Assembly (NCBI GenBank): GCA_012517875.1
Contig: JAAYUB010000015.1
Span: 1 to 35,070, forward strand
Reading direction: 5' to 3'
Length of the DNA stretch: 35,070 nt
DNA from: Acidobacteriota bacterium
GTDB lineage: Bacteria > Acidobacteriota > JAAYUB01
Position 1 is the stretch's first letter. Every line of letters begins with the position of its first letter. The translations under genes were made by a program, and so were the position numbers. The notes below the pieces were generated by a model. The model was not told where the DNA came from. It did not search any database and saw only the letters and a list, made by a program, of their open reading frames with translations. Below, piece after piece: positions 7,706-14,513 of the stretch.

Positions 7706-7711
7706 TCCCCC

Positions 7712-8602
7712 ATGATCCACATCGCCGACAACCTCTACCTCGACGCGGCGCCCGACTTCGGGCCGGGGCCGGCGTGCGAGGCCCGGCTCATGGAGTACAT
7801 CCGCTCCGGCATCGAAGTGGTGGTGTCGCTGCGGTCCTGGGAGCCGCTCGAGGCGGCCTACACCGTCCTGCAGTTGGAGTTCCACCACATCCCCATCGAC
7901 GATTTCGAAACACCCACCGGCGACGACGTCCGCCGCTTTGTGGATATCGTCACCCGCAACCACGGCCGCAAGGTGCTGGTCCACTGCAAGGCCGGCCGCG
8001 GCCGATCCGGCACCCTGGCGGCCCTGTATCTCAAGAGCCGCGGCATGGACGGGCCGGAAGCCATGCGGCTGGTGCGGGACGTGCGCCCCGGCGCCATCGA
8101 GACGCCTGAGCAGGAGGCGCTGGTGCTGGACTTCGTGTTCCCGGAACCGGTGCCGCTGGCGCGCCCCGCCACCCCGCCGGCACCGCATCCGGCGGCGCTG
8201 CCCCTGCCGGTGGTGGCGGCGGTCATCGTGCGTGACGGTCGGGTCCTGTTGGCCCGCCGCCGCGCCGGCGACCACCAGGGCGGGCGCTGGGAGTTCCCCG
8301 GCGGCAAGCTTCATCCCGGCGAGGCGCCGGCGGCGTCGCTGGCGCGCGAACTGGCTGAGGAGCTGGCCATCGCCGTGGCGGTGGAGAAGCCGCTCACGTT
8401 CGTCTACTATGAATACCCGGAGAAGCGGATCCTGCTGCTGTTCTACCGCTGCCGCATCACCGCCGGGGAGCCGCGTGCCGTGGAGTGCGCCGCGGTGGAC
8501 TGTTTCTTGCCGGCCGATCTGGAACACCTCGACCTGGCCGAGGCCGACCGCGCCGCGCTGCCGGCCCTGCGGCGGGCGATCGCGGAGAACAGTGAACGAT
8601 GA
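7712..8602 (+). CDS. Dual-specificity protein phosphatase-Nudix (MutT-like) hydrolase fusion
   Basis: The protein has 296 residues in two domains. Residues 1-145 are a small dual-specificity/tyrosine-phosphatase fold: the P-loop HCKAGRGRSG (91-100) supplies Cys92 and Arg98, and Asp63 or Asp64 is the candidate general acid. A Pro/Ala linker (145-164) leads to a Nudix domain (165-290). Its box is G198-x5-E204-x7-R212-E-L-A-E216-E217-L-A, complete except that the last Gly is Ala. The region RRRAGDHQGGRWEFPGGKL (182-200) is typical of MutT-type 8-oxo-dGTP diphosphatases. One polypeptide could therefore hydrolyse an oxidised or signalling nucleotide and remove a further phosphate; substrates are not known. 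No SD precedes the ATG. The gene stands alone between two repeat tracts. Confidence 0.88.
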   Translation: MIHIADNLYLDAAPDFGPGPACEARLMEYIRSGIEVVVSLRSWEPLEAAYTVLQLEFHHIPIDDFETPTGDDVRRFVDIVTRNHGRKVLVHCKAGRGRSGTLAALYLKSRGMDGPEAMRLVRDVRPGAIETPEQEALVLDFVFPEPVPLARPATPPAPHPAALPLPVVAAVIVRDGRVLLARRRAGDHQGGRWEFPGGKLHPGEAPAASLARELAEELAIAVAVEKPLTFVYYEYPEKRILLLFYRCRITAGEPRAVECAAVDCFLPADLEHLDLAEADRAALPALRRAIAENSER

Positions 8603-8786
8603 ACAGTGAGCAGCGAACCGTTTGGAGACGGGGAAAGGGGAGCGGGAACATCCCGCCAGCCGTTTGTTGAGCCGCGAACCTGCAAACCTTCAAACGGCTC
8701 GATTCCGATCACGGTTACGAATTACAATTCCGAATCACGATCCCTCAACCTTTACCCCTCGGTCTCAAATCCCTAATCCGTCAATC
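8603..8786. repeat. Intergenic word tract D (convergent gap)
   Basis: The tract fills the gap between two converging genes. It contains GAACAGTGAACGATGAACAG-like words overlapping the end of the phosphatase gene, then 8-bp units CGCGAACC, TGCAAACC, TTCAAACG (8673-8696). A CGATCACGGTTACGAATTAC-like run follows (about 8705-8745), then CCTCAACC/TTTACCCC-type words. No promoter is expected here, which shows that the tracts are not confined to promoter regions. Confidence 0.65.
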
Positions 8787-10277
8787 TTAATCATTCAGAC
8801 TGGTCAACGCTCGCCGGGCCGCCGCCGCCGCATCGCGATCGTCACCGGTGAGCGCCGCTGCCTTGGTATAAGCACGGCGAGCCTCGTCGATCCGGTTGAG
8901 CCGGACGAGGCTGTGGCCGGTCTTGACCAGACTCCAGCCGCGGATCCACACGGGGAGATCGGGCTGTTCCAGGGTGCGGGCGTAGTAGCCGAGAGCGCCC
9001 GTCCAGTCGCCGCGGGCATACAGCGCCTGGCCCATGCCGAACAGGGCGCTCGCGTCGTCTGGATGGGCGGCCAGCACCGTCTGGAGTTTCACCTCGGCCT
9101 CCAGGGTCCGTCCCTCCTGGAGCAGATTCTCTGCTTCCCGCAGGGCCGTCTCGCGCACGTCGGGCGGCGCGGGGGCTGGAGGGGCTGCAACAGGGGCAGG
9201 CGGCACCGGCGGGGCGGGCTCGTCGTGGGGGTAGGCGCAGAGGGCGTCCGGGGACGATTTCGCCAGCAGCGCGGCGACGAACTCCGTCAGCGGCTGCCCC
9301 GAGGCGGGGAAGGCGGCGAGGTGCTCGCGGAAGTAGCGCTGGAAAGGGGAGTCGGGGCGCTGCCCTTCGGCGGGACGGTCCGGCTCCAGCCGGGCCATGA
9401 CCGCCGCCTGGACGGCGTTGACGAGCGACTCGACCACCGCCCGCGACGGCGCGTCGAGCACCGCCGCCGGCACCAGCCGTGCGCCGAGGCAACGGCGCAG
9501 CTCCACACTCAGGTCGTAGTCCTCCGCCAGCGGCGCGAGCAGGGGATCGAGGAGCAGGTGGGCGTACTCGTGGACGAAAAACGTGCGGTAGCGGTTCCAG
9601 TCGCGCGCCGGCGAGGCGAGGATGTAATAAGTCCCCTCGGCATGGACGGCGTTCAGGATCCCCGGCGCGTTCACCAGATCCGGAATCAGCACCAGCCGGC
9701 GGTTCAGGTAGAGCTGGGCGGGGACGCGGCTGTAGTCGATGGCCGCGTGAATGGCGTCCTTCATGGCGTCGTGCTGTCCGAGCTGCTCGCGGCCGAGCGC
9801 CGCCTGCCACTTGAGCCAGAGGTCGCGGATGCGCGCCTCTTTGTAGAAGGGGCGAAGCAACCGCTCGAAACCGGCCAGGTTGGACACGGCGGCGCCGGGG
9901 AGCCGGTCGCGGTCGCGCAGGGCGAACTCCGGCGGCGGACCCAGCAGCAGGGCGAAGGCGCCGTACTTCGATCCCTGGGCGAAGGTGTCCAGCTCCACGT
10001 TGTGGACGCGGTAGAAGTCGCGGAGCTTCTCCCGCAGCGAGGCCTGGACCGGGGCGGCCTCGAGCTCGCGGACGATGCGGGCGCGGGCGCTGTCGGGCGC
10101 CTCCTGGTCCAGTTCCCAGTTGTAACCGGCCACGTGCAGGGCGCACATCACGGTGAAGACGCGCTCGTCGAGGCGGAACTCCACGTTGGCAATGTTGCCC
10201 ACGGACTGGCCGGCCGCGGCGCCGGCGCCGAGCGCCGCCAGTAGGGCTGCACTGATGATGATCCTCGGGTGTCGCAT
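8787..10277 (-). CDS. Secreted HExxH metallopeptidase-like protein with C-terminal TPR repeats
   Basis: The protein has 496 residues. An N-terminal signal peptide (residues 1-23, cleavage after AAAG) indicates export. The middle region contains FFVHEYAHLLLDPL, with the zinc-type motif HEYAH at 236-240. The downstream metal ligand is not certain; Glu252 and Glu259 are candidates. A Pro/Ala-rich linker at about 355-375 separates this from a C-terminal TPR module (about 376-490: ENLLQEGRTLEAE, FGMGQALYARGDWTGALGYYARTL, and so on). The family is not one I can name; a gluzincin-like periplasmic peptidase with a protein-docking tail is inferred. The start has a good SD (GGGGGTGA, 6 bases upstream) and a promoter at 10342-10370. 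It is divergent from the transporter gene at 10436. Confidence 0.72.
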   Translation of the reverse strand: MRHPRIIISAALLAALGAGAAAGQSVGNIANVEFRLDERVFTVMCALHVAGYNWELDQEAPDSARARIVRELEAAPVQASLREKLRDFYRVHNVELDTFAQGSKYGAFALLLGPPPEFALRDRDRLPGAAVSNLAGFERLLRPFYKEARIRDLWLKWQAALGREQLGQHDAMKDAIHAAIDYSRVPAQLYLNRRLVLIPDLVNAPGILNAVHAEGTYYILASPARDWNRYRTFFVHEYAHLLLDPLLAPLAEDYDLSVELRRCLGARLVPAAVLDAPSRAVVESLVNAVQAAVMARLEPDRPAEGQRPDSPFQRYFREHLAAFPASGQPLTEFVAALLAKSSPDALCAYPHDEPAPPVPPAPVAAPPAPAPPDVRETALREAENLLQEGRTLEAEVKLQTVLAAHPDDASALFGMGQALYARGDWTGALGYYARTLEQPDLPVWIRGWSLVKTGHSLVRLNRIDEARRAYTKAAALTGDDRDAAAAARRALTSLND

Positions 10278-10341
10278 GCGGTATCACCCCCGCCGGAAGT
10301 GCCGCGGCGCGCGCCCCGCGCCGGGTTCGCCGCAGCGAGCC

Positions 10342-10370
10342 ATTGTAGCACACCGCCGCTGCCGCGGTAA
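10342..10370 (-). promoter_or_regulatory. Extended -10 promoter of the metallopeptidase gene
   Basis: On the minus strand, TTACCG (10370-10365), a 17-bp spacer and TACAAT (10347-10342) with an upstream TG form a good candidate. The leader to 10277 would be about 58 bases and very GC-rich. Confidence 0.5.
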
Positions 10371-10395
10371 AAGAGTGCCGCCGCCGCCGGCCGTT

Positions 10396-10404
10396 TGGTA
10401 TAAT
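10396..10404 (+). promoter_or_regulatory. Extended -10 promoter (TGGTATAAT) of the metal/arsenical exporter gene
   Basis: TG-G-TATAAT is a perfect -10 hexamer with the extended TG. The -35 region is GC-rich and poor. The leader to the ATG at 10436 is about 25 bases and carries GGAAAGGTG as ribosome site. No metal riboswitch fits in so short a leader. Confidence 0.6.
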
Positions 10405-10435
10405 GACGCACCCATCGACGGAAAGGTGACACGCG

Positions 10436-11296
10436 ATGCTGGACATTCTGCTCGAGTCGGTGAAAATCACCCTGCTGGTGTTTGTGCTCATGGTGGTGGT
10501 GGAGCTGCTGGAACTGCGCGTGGGCGGGTTCCTGAGGCGCCACATCACCGGGAACCGGTGGGTCCAGCACCTGCTCGGCACCGTGCTGGGACTGATTCCG
10601 GGGTGCAACGACGCTTTCATCATGGTGACCTTCTACATCTCGGGCATCGTCACCTTCGGGGCGCTAGTCAGCGTCATGGTGTCCACCTTCGGCGATGAGG
10701 CGTTCGTGCTCATCTCCTACATGGGCGACCCGGCCATGCAAGTGGACCGCGGCCGCGTGGCCGCGCTGCTGGGGGTGCTGTTCGTCGCGGGGCTGGTTGG
10801 CGGAGCGCTGGCCGACTGGCTGGCCCGGCGGTTCCGCCTGCCGCTGGCGGCCAAGTGCGAGATCGCCCACCATGACGAGTTTCACGCGCAGCACTTCCGC
10901 TGGGGCCACTTCTTCACCGAGCACGCCTTCCGGCACGTGTTCCTGAAGCACATTCCCTCGCTGTTCCTCTGGATGCTGGGGTCGCTTCTGGCGCTCCACC
11001 TGCTGGAGCAGCACCTGCAGATCTCCGGCTACATCCAGGGCACCCCCGCGGTGATGATCCTGACGGGCGCCGCGGTGGGCCTCCTCCCCTTCTCGGGGCC
11101 GCATCTGGTGTTCATCACCCTGTTCGCCAAGGGGACCATTCCCCTGTCGGTGGTGGTGGCCAACTCCATCGTTCAGGAAGGCCACGGCCTCCTGCCCCTG
11201 CTGAGCTATTCCCTCATCGACGGTATCAAAATCAAGCTGTTCAAACTGGTGTTCGGACTGGCCATCGGATTCGGCCTGCTGGCCGCCGGTTTTTGA
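10436..11296 (+). CDS. Putative manganese transporter / arsenical efflux permease (ArsP_2-like)
   Basis: The protein has 286 residues and is polytopic, with about eight hydrophobic segments. The sequence shows two internally similar halves built around LLGTVLGLIPGCNDAFIM (46-63) and AVGLLPFSGPHLVFITLFA. Both have the Gly/Pro-rich loop followed by a polar residue pair seen in the ArsP_2 (formerly DUF2899) family annotated as putative manganese transporter or arsenic efflux protein. Further family features are VTFGALVSVMVSTFGDEAFVL and a His-rich cytoplasmic stretch (CEIAHHDEFHAQHFRWGHFFTEHAFRHV, about residues 142-169, written here in pieces: CEIAHHDEF, HAQHFRWGHF, FTEHAFRHV) that may bind metal. 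Substrate cannot be settled from sequence. It is a single gene with its own promoter, divergent from the metallopeptidase. Confidence 0.72.
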   Translation: MLDILLESVKITLLVFVLMVVVELLELRVGGFLRRHITGNRWVQHLLGTVLGLIPGCNDAFIMVTFYISGIVTFGALVSVMVSTFGDEAFVLISYMGDPAMQVDRGRVAALLGVLFVAGLVGGALADWLARRFRLPLAAKCEIAHHDEFHAQHFRWGHFFTEHAFRHVFLKHIPSLFLWMLGSLLALHLLEQHLQISGYIQGTPAVMILTGAAVGLLPFSGPHLVFITLFAKGTIPLSVVVANSIVQEGHGLLPLLSYSLIDGIKIKLFKLVFGLAIGFGLLAAGF

Positions 11297-11385
11297 ACAG
11301 TCCTGAAACTTTCCCGAAACCTCGGACGTAATAGTGGATTGAATTCACGAACGTGTCGAATCCACGCATCACTTGAGGAGTGCGT

Positions 11386-13077
11386 ATGAGCAGAAGCGGT
11401 TTCATCCAACAGACATTTGCAATCATTATCGTGGCCGCGCTGGTGCTGGCCTACGTGCCCCCGGTCCAGGCCCAGACCGAGGCCCAGGCCCAGACGGCCG
11501 CGGAAGACACCACCTTGCTGTACACGACCATTCTGGAACGTGCGGTCAAGGACGGCAAGGCCCGCGACCTGCGCCTGAACGACTGCATCGACCTGGCGTT
11601 GCGGAAGAATCTGAGCATCGAAATCAACAGTTACCGGCCCCTGGTGCAGCAACAGAGCTTGCTGGCCGCCAACGGCGTGTACGACTACACGATGAACGTC
11701 GACGGGACCTACCAGAACATGGAGGCGCCCATCACGGATATCCTCCGCCAGGAGGTGCTGGGTATCTCCGAGTACAAGAGCTCGGCCTACGACCTGAACT
11801 TCACCTTCTCCCGCTACCTTCCCACGGGCGGCACCGCCACCCTGAGTTTCCTGAACTCGCGCGACGCGTCCAACACCAACCTGTACAACCCGACCTACTC
11901 CGGCCGGATGACCGCGCAGTTCGTCCAGCCGCTGCTGAAGAACCGCGTCCTGGACGCCAACCGCCGGACGATCCAGCTGGCGAGGAAGGACCAGAAGATT
12001 TCGGACATCGATTTTGAAAACCAGGTATCCACCGTCATCAAATCGGTGGAGGACACCTACTGGGATCTGGTCAATGCCATCGAGCAGCAGCGAATCCAGA
12101 TCCAGAGCGCGGAGCTGGCCATGATCCAGCTGCGCGACAACCAGAAGCGCGTCGAGATCGGCACCCTGGCGCCCATCGTCATCACCCAAACCCGCGCCGA
12201 GGTCGCCCAGGCCATCCAGCGCGTGATCGCGGCTGAAGCTTCCATCATTCAGACCGAGAATGGGCTCAAAAACGCCATCACCGACGACCCCAACGACCCG
12301 ATCTGGGACGAGTTTCTGATCCCCGTGGACAAGCCGGAAATTCCATCCGAAATCCCCGACCTGCAGGGTGCGGTGGAGCTGGCCTACAAGAACCGGCCGG
12401 AGATTCGTTCCTTGAACGTCGAGCTCGAGAAGGATGACATCGATATCAAGTACTACAACAGCCAGACGAAACCGCGGCTGGACTTCACGGCTTACATCGG
12501 CCCCAACGGCGCGGCCTCGCCCAACCTGAAGGTCGCGGTGCTGGACGAATACGGCAATCCGGTCCTGGGCCCGGACGGCCAGCCGCTCTACCAGGACAGC
12601 GACCAGTTCACCGGCGGCCTGGGCAAGGTGTATGAACAGATCTTCGGCTTCGACTACCTGGACTGGTCCCTGAAGTTCAACTTCCAGTACATCTTCGGTA
12701 ACGACGCGGCGAAGGCCCAGCTCGCCATCGCCCGGCTGGGCAAGGACCAGAACCGGGCCAACCTGAAACAGACCTTCCAGAATGTCCGGGTGGACGTGCT
12801 CAACGCCATCCAGACCATCGAGGTCAACCGCAAGAGCCTGTATTCGGCCACCATCGCCCGGCAGTTCCAGGAGGAGCAGCTCACCGGCCAGAACAAGCGC
12901 TTCCAGGCCGGCCTGGCTACCAACTTCGAGGTGCTTCAAACCCAGCGTGACCTGGCGGACGCCCGGGCGGCCGAGCTGCGCTCGCTCATCAACCTGAAGA
13001 AATCCATCGTGGCCCTCAATAATTCCACCTTTACCCTCCTCACCCAAAACCAACTCGAAATCGCACTCACCCGCTGA
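11386..13077 (+). CDS. TolC-family outer membrane efflux protein
   Basis: The protein has 563 residues. The ATG at 11386 has GAGGAG 5 bases upstream; a GTG two codons earlier (11380) overlaps the SD and is disfavoured. Residues 1-30 are a signal peptide ending VPPVQAQ. The mature part has the two-repeat outer-membrane-efflux-protein layout: LRLNDCIDLALRKNLSIEI opens repeat 1 and DLQGAVELAYKNRPEIRSL opens repeat 2, each followed by long amphipathic helices (for example RIQIQSAELAMIQLRDNQKR) and the conserved G-x-x-x-x-x-x-x-L-Q-T-Q-x-D-L-A block near the C-terminus (FQAGLATNFEVLQTQRDLADA). It should form a trimeric outer-membrane channel with a periplasmic tunnel. No inner-membrane pump or adaptor gene is adjacent, so the partner is unknown. 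The upstream transporter is of a type not known to use TolC. Confidence 0.9.
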   Translation: MSRSGFIQQTFAIIIVAALVLAYVPPVQAQTEAQAQTAAEDTTLLYTTILERAVKDGKARDLRLNDCIDLALRKNLSIEINSYRPLVQQQSLLAANGVYDYTMNVDGTYQNMEAPITDILRQEVLGISEYKSSAYDLNFTFSRYLPTGGTATLSFLNSRDASNTNLYNPTYSGRMTAQFVQPLLKNRVLDANRRTIQLARKDQKISDIDFENQVSTVIKSVEDTYWDLVNAIEQQRIQIQSAELAMIQLRDNQKRVEIGTLAPIVITQTRAEVAQAIQRVIAAEASIIQTENGLKNAITDDPNDPIWDEFLIPVDKPEIPSEIPDLQGAVELAYKNRPEIRSLNVELEKDDIDIKYYNSQTKPRLDFTAYIGPNGAASPNLKVAVLDEYGNPVLGPDGQPLYQDSDQFTGGLGKVYEQIFGFDYLDWSLKFNFQYIFGNDAAKAQLAIARLGKDQNRANLKQTFQNVRVDVLNAIQTIEVNRKSLYSATIARQFQEEQLTGQNKRFQAGLATNFEVLQTQRDLADARAAELRSLINLKKSIVALNNSTFTLLTQNQLEIALTR

Positions 13078-13089
13078 TCCCCTCTCACC

Positions 13090-13118
13090 GGACGGGCAGG
13101 CTCCGCGCCTGCCCGTCC
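13090..13118. terminator. Strong hairpin after the TolC-like gene
   Basis: GGACGGGCAGG, a 7-base loop CTCCGCG and CCTGCCCGTCC form a perfect 11-bp stem 12 bases after the stop codon. There is no T-run, so it may be an atypical or factor-assisted terminator or a 3'-end stabiliser. Its GGCAGG/CCTGCC arms resemble the hairpin at 7451. Confidence 0.6.
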
Positions 13119-13201
13119 CGGCCCACCCTTAAGTGATGAGTTTGCAGTTGGGAGCAGGTTGCGGCGGAGCCCCGCTAATAGTCTCTTATCTCTTTTTAAA
13201 A

Positions 13202-13221
13202 TGGGGAGCTGGGAGTTGGGG
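13202..13221. repeat. Left inverted word arm of tract E
   Basis: GGGGAGCTGGGAGTTGGGGA is a purine-rich word. Its reverse complement closely matches the CTCCTATCTCCCAACTCC-type sequence at 13743-13773. Together the two arms flank the broken four-helix-bundle gene. A further related word (AGTTGGGAGCAGGTTG) lies at about 13145-13160. Confidence 0.55.
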
Positions 13222-13251
13222 ACATCCCACGGTGGAGTCTACTTCGATTTC

Positions 13252-13640
13252 CTATCTCTGATCTTTCCCTTTTTGGGGTGGAAGAAGCCTTCGGATGTGA
13301 CGGCGGAGGCCGAAGAGCAGACGGTTCACTTCGGCCAACTGAGCATCCAGTATTTCCCATGTCTTCTGATCCTATTAACCCGTCCGGATGCTGACTTCGA
13401 GAAGAGTGTCCGGCTCGCTGGCGGAGCCGGCGGCGATCCGGATACAATGAAGGTACTCGCGCGGATTACACCGCGCAGAGTCTTCAGCGAGGTTGGCGAC
13501 GATGGAAACAGCCGCCCGGCGGATCTGCCCGGTTATACCGTATCGCTCGGCGGCCGGGAATGCACGGGTGGCGTCATACACGAGGCGGACCAGATCCATG
13601 CCCTTGCGCCATGCGTGCAACTTTTGTGAGGCTGATCCAT
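13252..13640 (-). pseudogene. Broken four-helix-bundle protein gene (23S rRNA intervening-sequence protein / S23 family)
   Basis: The family signature is plain in the minus frame ending at 13620: LHAWRKGMDLVRLVYDAT, RYGITGQIRRAAVSIVANL, AEDSARCNPREYLHCIRIAAG, SASEPDTLLEVSIRTG. The natural start is the ATG at 13640 (MDQPHKS), which lies in a different frame. Restoring one lost base near 13623-13625 joins it as MDQPHKS-LHAWRKG. After IRTG the frame meets TAA TAG (13377-13372), yet beyond these stops the same frame continues with family-like helix four (ILDAQLAEVNRLLFGLRRH) to a TAG at 13252. The reconstructed length, about 128 residues, fits the family (115-130). Two independent lesions make it a pseudogene. 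Intact relatives are small helical proteins of uncertain function, encoded inside 23S rRNA insertions or alone. Confidence 0.8.
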
Positions 13641-13742
13641 GCGCCCTGCTTTGCCTCTCCTGCTTTCCCCTCTCTATCCATACAAGCGAACTGCACCCGT
13701 CTCCGTTTGAATATTTCTTCGTTTTTCTCTGCTCCCTTCTTC

Positions 13743-13773
13743 CTCCTAACTCCTATCTCCCAACTCCTAACTC
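13743..13773. repeat. Right inverted word arm of tract E
   Basis: This is a tandem of CTCCTAAC / TCCTATCTCC / CAACTCCTAACTC type words that ends exactly where the -35 box of yacG begins (13774). Its reverse complement resembles the left arm at 13202-13221. The rest of the 733-base gap 13078-13810 holds the terminator hairpin, the pseudogene and T-rich low-complexity sequence; I see no intact gene in it. Confidence 0.6.
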
Positions 13774-13803
13774 TTGAGTGGGCTGCCCCCGGGATGCTAC
13801 ACT
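13774..13803 (+). promoter_or_regulatory. Promoter of yacG-pgpA-cinA, probably leaderless
   Basis: TTGAGT (13774-13779), an 18-bp spacer and TACACT (13798-13803) end 7 bases before the ATG at 13811. The intervening CTGGCCC has no SD. Transcription would begin at or beside the start codon. Confidence 0.5.
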
Positions 13804-13810
13804 CTGGCCC

Positions 13811-14023
13811 ATGAAGCGCACTGTGCATTGCCCCACCTGCCGCCGGCCCGTGTCCTGGGAGGACGCGCCGTACCGCCCGTTCTGCAGCGAGCGCTGCCGG
13901 CTCATGGATCTCGGCCGCTGGGCGGACGGAGTCTACCGGGTCGCCGGAGAAGATGCCGGGCCGGATGCGGCGGCGCCCAACCCCGCGAGCGAGACGCCCC
14001 ATGAGCCTGAACCCCGTTCGTAG
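13811..14023 (+). CDS. yacG: DNA gyrase inhibitor / zinc-binding protein YacG
   Basis: The protein has 70 residues. The zinc ribbon has the YacG arrangement: CPTC (8-11) and FCSERC (24-29), followed by the conserved helix [15 protein letters not shown]. YacG of E. coli binds GyrB and inhibits gyrase. The acidic, Pro-rich C-terminus is also typical. The ATG at 13811 lacks an SD and sits 7 bases from a -10 box, so a leaderless message is likely. An in-frame ATG 33 bases upstream would extend into the promoter and is rejected. The last 23 bases overlap the start of pgpA, which indicates translational coupling. gyrA itself lies at the far right of this window. Confidence 0.9.
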   Translation: MKRTVHCPTCRRPVSWEDAPYRPFCSERCRLMDLGRWADGVYRVAGEDAGPDAAAPNPASETPHEPEPRS

Positions 14024-14504
14024 AATCTGGCGGGCGCTGGCGTACGCGGTGGCCACCGCCCTGGGGCTCGGCTATTCGCCGGTGGCCCCCGGCACAGTGG
14101 GCGCCGCCGCCGCCGTGGGGTTTTACCTCCTCTTCCGGGATGCGCTGGGCGCGCAGCCGGTGCTCTTCGGCGGGATCATCCTGACTGTCAGCCTGGCCGG
14201 TGTCCTGGCCGCACGCGAGGTGAGCCGGGCCGAGAACAACCCGGACCCGAGCCATGTGGTGGTGGACGAGGTGGTGGGCCAGTGGCTGGCGTTCTTCGGG
14301 GCGCCCGACAGTTGGCCGGCGCTGCTGGCGGCGTTCCTTCTCTTCCGCCTGTTCGACATCTGGAAACCGTTCCCGGTCCGGCAGGTGGAGCGGTGGGGCG
14401 GCGGTTGGGGTGTCATGATGGACGACATCCTGGCCGGTCTCTACACTCGGCTCCTGCTTGCCGGGGCGCTGGCCGTGCCGGCGATCCGGGTCTGGCTGGC
14501 CTAG
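14001..14504 (+). CDS. pgpA: Phosphatidylglycerophosphatase A
   Basis: The protein has 167 residues, normal for PgpA. Conserved blocks are present in order: [17 protein letters not shown] (near residues 19-35), [20 protein letters not shown] (the Asp/Glu metal-binding block) and [18 protein letters not shown] followed by [15 protein letters not shown]. The protein has several hydrophobic helices and acts at the inner membrane, removing the phosphate of phosphatidylglycerophosphate to give phosphatidylglycerol. The ATG at 14001 follows GCGAGCGAGACG and overlaps the end of yacG. It is followed 9 bases later by cinA, so yacG-pgpA-cinA forms an operon; pgpA-cinA adjacency is seen in other bacteria. 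Confidence 0.92.
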   Translation: MSLNPVRRIWRALAYAVATALGLGYSPVAPGTVGAAAAVGFYLLFRDALGAQPVLFGGIILTVSLAGVLAAREVSRAENNPDPSHVVVDEVVGQWLAFFGAPDSWPALLAAFLLFRLFDIWKPFPVRQVERWGGGWGVMMDDILAGLYTRLLLAGALAVPAIRVWLA

Positions 14505-14513
14505 CGAGGCGCC

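Noticed and set aside
8622-10244. A 540-codon open frame on the + strand opposite the metallopeptidase gene
   Set aside because: High-GC genes often leave long antisense frames open. This one has no SD, no domain pattern, and Gly/Arg/Val-rich composition typical of a shadow; the minus frame has a signal peptide, HEYAH and TPRs.
10405-10435. Manganese (yybP-ykoY) riboswitch in front of the putative metal exporter
   Set aside because: The predicted leader is about 25 bases, far too short for the aptamer.
11206-13053. A 615-codon minus-strand frame opposite the TolC-like gene
   Set aside because: The plus frame has a signal peptide, OEP repeats and a perfect SD; the antisense frame is Val/Gly/Leu/Asp-rich with no recognisable domain.
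13375-13620. Intact 81-residue four-helix-bundle gene using a TTG start
   Set aside because: Family sequence continues on both sides in other or interrupted frames (MDQPHKS upstream, helix four downstream), so the short frame is a fragment of a broken gene.
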